A DNA stretch of 36,008 nt from Rhodospirillaceae bacterium (GTDB lineage: Bacteria > Pseudomonadota > Alphaproteobacteria > Azospirillales > Azospirillaceae): positions 1-36,008 of the forward strand of contig JAJUIU010000040.1 in the NCBI GenBank assembly GCA_029267445.1, written 5' to 3'. Shown in pieces: positions 31,001 through 36,008 of the stretch (positions are counted from its first letter, which is position 1; each line of letters opens with the position of its first letter). The notes beneath the pieces were generated by a model. That model was not told where the DNA came from. It ran no database searches and saw only the letters and a list, made by a program, of their open reading frames with translations. The position numbers and the translations under genes are program-made.

Positions 31001-32617
31001 ATGCCCATCCGCGTTCTCGCACGCCCGCTGGCCCTGGCCGCCGTAACCCTGACCGCCGCCCTCGCCCTGGTGGGAGGCGGTGCGCCCGCGCGGGCGGACA
31101 CGCTGGTCTATTGCGCCGAGGGCTCGCCGGAGACCTTCAACCTGCAGCTCGTCAACACCGGCACCTCGCTGAACGCGGCCCTGCCGCTCTATGACCGGCT
31201 GCTGGATTACGACCCGGCGACGATGGAGCTGCGCCCGGGCCTCGCCGAGCGGTGGGAGGTCAGCCCCGACGGCCTGACCTGGACCTTCCATCTGCGCCGG
31301 GGCGTGCGCTTCCATGAGACGAAGGATTTCACGCCGACGCGGGAGATGAACGCCGACGACGTCCGCTTCTCCATCGAGCGGCAATGGAAGCGGGACCACC
31401 CCTACTTCGCGGTCAACGCCGCCAATTACGTGAACTTCGACGATTTCGGGCTGGCCGACCTGATCGCCGCCCTGGAGACGCCGGACGCGCGCACGGTCGT
31501 GTTCCGCCTGAACCGGCCCTTCGCCCCCTTCGCCGCCGTCCTGGCGCTAGAGACGGGGGCGATCCATTCGGCGGAGTACGCCGATGTCCTGCTGAAGCGC
31601 GGCACGCCGGAGCGCATCGACCTGGACCCGGTCGGTGCGGGGCCCTTCCAGCTGGTCCGCTATCTGAAGGACAACCAAATCCGCTACCGCGCCTTCCCGG
31701 ACTATTGGCGCGGGGAGCAGCCGGTCCGCACCCTGGTCTACAGCATCGTGCCCGACGCCACGGTGCGGCTGGCCAAGGTGCGAGCGGGGGAATGCCACCT
31801 GATGGGCTATCCGCTGCTGCAGGATCTGGCGGGGGTGGAGGCGGACCCGACCCTGACCCTCAGCTCCACCGCCGGGATGAACACCGGCTTCCTCGCCATC
31901 AACACGACCAAGGCGCCCTTCACCGACGCGCGGGTGCGCCGGGCGCTGCGCCTCGCCATCGACCGCAAGGCGATCCTGGACGCCGTGTTCGACGGCCGGG
32001 GCGAGCTGGCACGCGGGCCGATGCCGAACGGGCTGTGGCCGCTCCGGCCGGAGGAACCCGAAGCTCATGATCCTGCGGCGGCCAGGGCCCTGCTGGCGGA
32101 GGCGGGATTCCCGGACGGGTTCGAGACGGACTTGTGGGCCATGCCGGTCCAGCGCGCCTACAACCCCAACCCGCGCCGGATGGCGGAGATGATCCAGGCC
32201 GACCTCGCCAAGGTCGGCATCCGCGCCCGCATCGTCAGCTTCGAATGGGGCGAGTACATCCGCCGCACCCTGCAGGGGGAGCACATGCTGGCCCTGATCG
32301 GCTGGAACAGCTTCCCGGACCCGGATTTCTTCCTCTACCAGCAGCTCTCCTGCGACGCCGCGCGGCCGGGGGGCAGCAACCCGTCGCGCTGGTGCGACGC
32401 GGAGTTCGACGCGCTGGTCACCAAGGCGCGGCAGACCGTGGACCGGGCGGAGCGCGAACGGCTCTACCGCGCCGCACTGGCCGTGTTCGAGCGGGAGACG
32501 CCGTGGGTGCCGCTGACCCAGGGGCGGGCGCACGACGTGCTGCGCCGGGAGGTCCAGGGCTTCGTCAGCCAGCCGATCGCCGCCGTGCGGTTCGACGGGG
32601 TGCGGTTGGAGAAGTGA
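31001..32617 (+). CDS. ABC transporter substrate-binding protein, peptide/nickel family (DppA-like)
   Basis: A 538-residue periplasmic solute-binding protein with a signal peptide (MPIRVLARPLALAAVTLTAALALVGGGAPARA). The mature part opens TLVYCAEGSPETFNLQLVNTGTS and continues with LYDRLLDYDPATMELRPGLAERWEVSPDGLTWTFHLRRGVRFH, the classic SBP_bac_5 signature, and ends ETPWVPLTQGRAHDVLRREVQGF. This resembles DppA dipeptide-binding proteins. No permease or ATPase genes lie alongside, so it must share a transporter encoded elsewhere. ATG 31001 has GGAGG seven bases upstream; an in-frame start at 30938 lacks one and would precede the signal peptide. Confidence 0.93.
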   Translation: MPIRVLARPLALAAVTLTAALALVGGGAPARADTLVYCAEGSPETFNLQLVNTGTSLNAALPLYDRLLDYDPATMELRPGLAERWEVSPDGLTWTFHLRRGVRFHETKDFTPTREMNADDVRFSIERQWKRDHPYFAVNAANYVNFDDFGLADLIAALETPDARTVVFRLNRPFAPFAAVLALETGAIHSAEYADVLLKRGTPERIDLDPVGAGPFQLVRYLKDNQIRYRAFPDYWRGEQPVRTLVYSIVPDATVRLAKVRAGECHLMGYPLLQDLAGVEADPTLTLSSTAGMNTGFLAINTTKAPFTDARVRRALRLAIDRKAILDAVFDGRGELARGPMPNGLWPLRPEEPEAHDPAAARALLAEAGFPDGFETDLWAMPVQRAYNPNPRRMAEMIQADLAKVGIRARIVSFEWGEYIRRTLQGEHMLALIGWNSFPDPDFFLYQQLSCDAARPGGSNPSRWCDAEFDALVTKARQTVDRAERERLYRAALAVFERETPWVPLTQGRAHDVLRREVQGFVSQPIAAVRFDGVRLEK

Positions 32618-32698
32618 GGGCTTCCGATTTGCCGCGCGGGCCTATATGAGACGCGCGGGGTGGCGTAGGCTGGCCCCGGTCGGATTGAACGGCAGGCG

Positions 32699-35044
32699 AT
32701 GACCCAGACGCGCGACACCGCACCCCCGCGGGGGCCGGCCACGGCGCCGCCGAACCATGCGGCGTTGGCCCAAGGTGCGTCGGCCCAGGACCTCGCGGTC
32801 GGCGCGCGGCGGCTGCTGGCGCGCCTGCGCGACGTGATGGCCGGGTCGGGTGCGGCCCAGGACCGGCTGGACAAGATCGTCCGCACCATCGCGCACGAGA
32901 TGGGGGCCGATGTCTGCTCCTGCTACGTGATGCGGGCGGGCGAGGTGCTGGAGCTGTTCTCCACCATCGGTCTGAACCCGTCCGCCGTGCACAAGACCCG
33001 CCTGCGCGTGGGCGAGGGTCTGGTCGGCGACGTGGCCGCGCACGCCCGGCCCATAGCGCTGGCCAACGCCCAGAGCCATCCGAACTTCGCCTACCGGCCG
33101 GAAACGGGCGAGGACCCGTTCGACAGCTTCATGGCCGTGCCGATCCTGCGCGGCGGCCGGGTGCGCGGCGTGCTGGCGATCCAGCATATCGGCCGCCGCG
33201 ACTATGACGAGCAGGAGGTCGAGACCCTCCAGACCATCGCCATGGTGGTGGCGGAGCTGGTCGCGGCGGGCGAGCTGGTGGACAGCCGCGAGCTTTCGGT
33301 GGCGGCCGACCTCGTGCTGCTGCCGTCGCGCCTGGACGGGGTCAGCCTGAACCGGGGGGTGGCCATCGGGCACGCCGTGCTGCACCGGCCGCAGCTCACC
33401 ATCCGGCAAATGGTGGCCGACGATCCGGAGGCGGAGCTGCTGCGCCTGAAGGAGGCAGTGGACAGCATGCACTCCGCCATCGACCGGCTGCTGATCGCCG
33501 TGGGCGAGAGCGAGGGCGAGCATGCGGAGATCATGCAGACCTACCGCATGGTCGCCAACGACCGGGGCTGGCTGAACCGCATCCGCGAGGCCATCCGCAC
33601 CGGCCTGACGGCGGAGGCGGCGGTGCAGCGCGTGCAGAACGACACCCGCGCCCGCATGTCCCAGGCGGCCGACCCATACCTGCGCGACCGGCTGCTGGAC
33701 CTGGACGACATCACCAACCGGCTGCTGCAGCATCTGGCCGGCCGCACGATGGACACGCCGGGCGGCACCCTGCCGGACGAGGTGATCCTGGTCGCCCGCG
33801 ACATGGGCCCGGCCGAGCTGCTGGACTACGACCGCCGGCGCCTGAAGGGCTTGGTGCTGGAGGAGGGGTCGGGCCACAGCCACGTCTCCATCGTCGCCCG
33901 GGCGCTCGATATCCCCGTGGTCGGCCAGTGCGCCGAGGTGTTGAGCCGGGTGGAGCCGCTGGACACGCTGATCGTCGACGGCGACAACGGGCAGGTCTTC
34001 GTCCGGCCGGCGGAGGACATCCAGGAGGCCTTCGCCAAGAGCATGGCCGTCCGCCAGCAGCGCCGCCGCGATGCCGAGGCGCTGCGCGACCTGCCCAGCG
34101 TGACGCGGGACGGGGTCGCCGTGCGGCTGATGCTGAACGCCGGGCTGCACATCGACCTGCCGCAGCTGCGCGCCACCGGCGCCGACGGCATCGGCCTCTA
34201 CCGCACCGAGATCCCCTTCATGGTGCGGGCCACATATCCCGACGTGGCGGTGCAGCGGGACGTCTACGCCAAGGTGCTGGACGAGGCGGGTGGCAAGCCC
34301 GTGGTGTTCCGCACCCTGGATGTCGGCGGCGACAAGGCGCTGCCCTATTTCCCGGACCTCGAGGAGGAGAACCCGGCCCTCGGCTGGCGGGCGATCCGCA
34401 TCGGGCTGGACCGGCCGGCGATGTTGCGCAAGCAGCTGCGCGCCATGCTGCACGCCGCCTCCGGCCGCAGCCTCAGCGTCATGTTCCCCATGATCGCCGA
34501 GGTGGCGGAGCTGGAGAAGGCGAAGGCGGTGCTGGACCTGGAGCTGGACCGGCTGACGCGCGACGGTGTCGCCCCGCCGCGGGAGCTCAAGGTCGGCGTC
34601 ATGCTGGAGGTGCCCAGCATCCTGTTCCAGCTGGACACGCTGCTGCCGCGCGTCGATTTCGTCTCGGTCGGGTCGAACGACATGCTGCAGTACCTGTTCG
34701 CCAGCGACCGGGGCAACCCGCTGCTGAACGACCGCTACGACCTTCTGTCTCCGCCGATGCTGCGGATGCTGCGCATGCTGGCGCGCACCTGTGCCGAGGC
34801 CGGCAAGCCGCTGTCCCTGTGCGGGGAGATGGCGGGCCGCCCGCTGGACGCCATGGCGCTGATCGCGCTCGGGTTCCGCACGCTCTCCATGGCCCCGCCC
34901 AGCTATTTCGAGGTGAAGGCCATGCTGCGCAGCCTGGATGTGGGCGCCATCGCAGCCTATCTCGACACGCTGCTGGACCGGCCGGACCGCAGCCTGCGGC
35001 CCAAGCTGCGCGCCTTCGCCCGCGACCGGGGCGTGCTGGTGTAA
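32699..35044 (+). CDS. ptsP: Nitrogen-type phosphoenolpyruvate-protein phosphotransferase (enzyme I-Ntr)
   Basis: A 781-residue enzyme I of the nitrogen PTS, which takes phosphate from PEP and passes it to NPr. After a ~45-residue variable start comes a GAF domain (about 50-190) that in other bacteria senses glutamine. Then follow the HPr-binding helical domain, the phosphohistidine loop SGHSHVSIVARALDIPVVG with active His395, and the PEP-binding barrel with GIGLYRTEIPFM, GGDKALPYFP and SVGSNDMLQYLFASDRGN. The C-terminal catalytic Cys708 lies in SLCGEMAG. All key residues are present. NPr and EIIA-Ntr are not in the window. The gene is followed by a palindromic element and then the rodZ-like gene. 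Confidence 0.96.
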   Translation: MTQTRDTAPPRGPATAPPNHAALAQGASAQDLAVGARRLLARLRDVMAGSGAAQDRLDKIVRTIAHEMGADVCSCYVMRAGEVLELFSTIGLNPSAVHKTRLRVGEGLVGDVAAHARPIALANAQSHPNFAYRPETGEDPFDSFMAVPILRGGRVRGVLAIQHIGRRDYDEQEVETLQTIAMVVAELVAAGELVDSRELSVAADLVLLPSRLDGVSLNRGVAIGHAVLHRPQLTIRQMVADDPEAELLRLKEAVDSMHSAIDRLLIAVGESEGEHAEIMQTYRMVANDRGWLNRIREAIRTGLTAEAAVQRVQNDTRARMSQAADPYLRDRLLDLDDITNRLLQHLAGRTMDTPGGTLPDEVILVARDMGPAELLDYDRRRLKGLVLEEGSGHSHVSIVARALDIPVVGQCAEVLSRVEPLDTLIVDGDNGQVFVRPAEDIQEAFAKSMAVRQQRRRDAEALRDLPSVTRDGVAVRLMLNAGLHIDLPQLRATGADGIGLYRTEIPFMVRATYPDVAVQRDVYAKVLDEAGGKPVVFRTLDVGGDKALPYFPDLEEENPALGWRAIRIGLDRPAMLRKQLRAMLHAASGRSLSVMFPMIAEVAELEKAKAVLDLELDRLTRDGVAPPRELKVGVMLEVPSILFQLDTLLPRVDFVSVGSNDMLQYLFASDRGNPLLNDRYDLLSPPMLRMLRMLARTCAEAGKPLSLCGEMAGRPLDAMALIALGFRTLSMAPPSYFEVKAMLRSLDVGAIAAYLDTLLDRPDRSLRPKLRAFARDRGVLV

Positions 35045-35058
35045 GGGCACATCACTCC

Positions 35059-35194
35059 TTCCCTCTCCCAGGGGGAGAGGGTGGCGCGCAGCGCCGGGTG
35101 AGGGGGTACGCGATTGGGATACGGGGCACCGTAACCCCTCACCCTCCCGAGCCTTTCGGCTCGGGCCCCTTCCTCTCCCTCTGGGAGAGGAAAG
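35059..35194. repeat. ~136-bp palindromic intergenic element (family B, copy 2)
   Basis: This is an inverted copy of the element at 17529-17677. Its core (35098-35140) contains GCGATTGGGAT and CGGGGCACCGT, the reverse complement of the first copy's core with few changes. It includes a perfect 8-bp hairpin, CCCGAGCC (35146-35153) with GGCTCGGG (35158-35165) around TTTC, which could terminate or stabilise the ptsP transcript. The other copy has a different hairpin at that place. Confidence 0.8.
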
Positions 35195-35334
35195 TTTCAG
35201 GCGCGTGTGCCGGTTCCACGCCTGTACGTCAGGGCGGTTGCGCCGCCGCATGCGTGTTTGGTAAATGAACCTGACCAAGAGTATGGGTTTCCGTCCTCGC
35301 CGGACGCCCTCACCGTGGCAGCGGACCCGTCCCG

Positions 35335-36008
35335 ATGGCCGAGCGCAAGCGCAGGTATTTCGACGTGATCGAGGGCGATGGGGACAAGGGCGGACAGCCC
35401 GGCCCCATGCCGATGCGCGTCGGCGACATGCTGCGCGAGCGGCGCGAGGAGCTGGGTCACGAGCTGCCGGTGATGGCGCGCAGCCTGCGCATCCGCCTGC
35501 CCTACCTGGAGGCGATCGAGCAGTGCCGCTACGGCGACCTGCCGGGCCAGGCCTACGTCACCGGCTTCCTGCGCACATACGCCCTGGCCCTGGGCCTCGA
35601 TTCCGGTCAGATCCTCCGCCGCTACAAGGAGGAGACGGCCAACATCCCGCAGTCGGCGGAGCTTTATTTCCCCGAGCCGGTGAACGAGAACCGGGTGCCG
35701 GCGGGGGCCGTGATGCTGATCGCGGTGCTGCTGGCCGTGGTGGTCTATGGCGGCTGGTACGTCACCTCCTCCAGCGACCGCGGCATGGCCGATCTGGTGC
35801 CGGCCCTTCCCGACCGGCTGGCCCGCCTGATCCAGGGGGGGGAGCCCGCCCCCGCCGCCCCGGCCCCGGCCGGCGTGCTGGCCCCCGGCGAGGCGGAGCG
35901 GCTGGTCGGAGTTGTCACCAATGGTGACGTGAGGCGCTTCCTACTGGAGGGCGGACAGACCACCGCGAGCGTGCGGCTATGCATGAACCGCTCCTTCCGA
36001 GCTGCACC
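35335..36008 (+). CDS. rodZ: RodZ-like helix-turn-helix membrane protein, partial and probably chimeric at its end
   Basis: The first 185 or so residues match RodZ/DUF4115-type proteins. A Xre-like helix-turn-helix spans about 27-95 (GDMLRERREELGHELPVMARSLRIRLPYLEAIEQ, then GLPGQAYVTGFLRTYA-like text), followed by a cytoplasmic linker, a transmembrane helix at about 123-145 (AGAVMLIAVLLAVVVYGGWYV) and a Pro/Ala-rich periplasmic stretch. RodZ links MreB to the elongation machinery. The gene order ptsP-rodZ is one I expect in this group. From about residue 187 the frame reads LVGVVTNGDVRRFLLEGG, then CMNRSF, which is a CBS-domain pattern and not RodZ. The codons there (GGA, GTT, CTA, CGA, GCA) are rare upstream. 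The frame is open at the window end. Confidence 0.75.
   Translation, partial: MAERKRRYFDVIEGDGDKGGQPGPMPMRVGDMLRERREELGHELPVMARSLRIRLPYLEAIEQCRYGDLPGQAYVTGFLRTYALALGLDSGQILRRYKEETANIPQSAELYFPEPVNENRVPAGAVMLIAVLLAVVVYGGWYVTSSSDRGMADLVPALPDRLARLIQGGEPAPAAPAPAGVLAPGEAERLVGVVTNGDVRRFLLEGGQTTASVRLCMNRSFRAA

Noticed and set aside
32642-35278. An 878-codon open frame on the minus strand across ptsP
   Set aside because: It is a shadow of ptsP. The low-complexity His/Gln/Asp/Arg translation has no domain.
1-36008. CRISPR arrays, tRNA or rRNA genes, and insertion sequences
   Set aside because: No regularly spaced direct repeats, no recognisable tRNA or rRNA segments and no transposase reading frame were seen on either strand.

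Overview
The window comes from a very GC-rich alphaproteobacterium, most likely of the Rhodospirillales/Azospirillales type. This rests on an FzlA-like GST-fold protein, an adjacent ubiE-ubiB pair, a GAF-containing nitrogen-type PTS enzyme I followed by a RodZ-like gene, a GAF/HisKA_2 histidine kinase, and two GGAAC-N17-GTT boxes resembling promoters of the alphaproteobacterial general stress sigma factor EcfG. No rRNA, tRNA, CRISPR array or insertion sequence was seen.

Layout. (1) 1-4.6 kb is the edge of an exopolysaccharide region: a VpsF-like membrane protein and a GT4 glycosyltransferase on the plus strand, converging on a histidine kinase plus putative polysaccharide lyase lipoprotein on the minus strand. 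(2) 4.8-11 kb holds an FrhB/BciB-like Fe-S flavoprotein, then an apparent stress cluster: zinc alcohol dehydrogenase, small hydrophilic protein, SRPBCC protein with a Tyr/Gly-rich tail, DUF4142-like exported protein, Bax inhibitor-1 family protein and a small membrane protein. (3) 11.1-13.6 kb carries ubiE and ubiB for ubiquinone synthesis. (4) 13.6-23.7 kb is a mosaic of small accessory and housekeeping genes: a nucleotidyltransferase/HEPN-like pair, a CigR-like protein, a UMF1-type MFS transporter, a TPR protein, an SDR/YeeZ-like protein, a SIMPL-like periplasmic protein, fzlA, a methyltransferase, a GNAT enzyme and an Acg-type nitroreductase. Several palindromic intergenic repeats lie among them. 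(5) 23.8-28.0 kb is a four-gene adaptor/ATPase/permease/permease exporter operon. (6) 28.0-30.9 kb looks like a polymorphic toxin-immunity island. (7) 31.0-36.0 kb has a peptide-type ABC substrate-binding protein, ptsP and the start of a rodZ-like gene.

The most interesting part is the island at 28.0-30.9 kb. A 445-residue protein has a peptidoglycan-binding domain, a Pro-rich linker and a C-terminal domain that may have a restriction-endonuclease fold. Two clearly paralogous ~215-residue proteins follow it. Between them lies a short reading frame whose protein matches the last ~35-45 residues of the large protein. This is the expected architecture of a toxin, its immunity protein, and a decayed second toxin cassette with its own immunity gene. 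The large gene's ribosome binding site sits in the 3' arm of a perfect 10-bp hairpin, suggesting translational silencing. The function is inferred from architecture; no family was confirmed by search.

At the right end the RodZ-like reading frame runs into sequence that reads as a CBS domain of a sugar nucleotidyltransferase, with altered codon use. This is probably a chimeric assembly junction or a rearrangement, so the last ~120 bases should be treated with caution.
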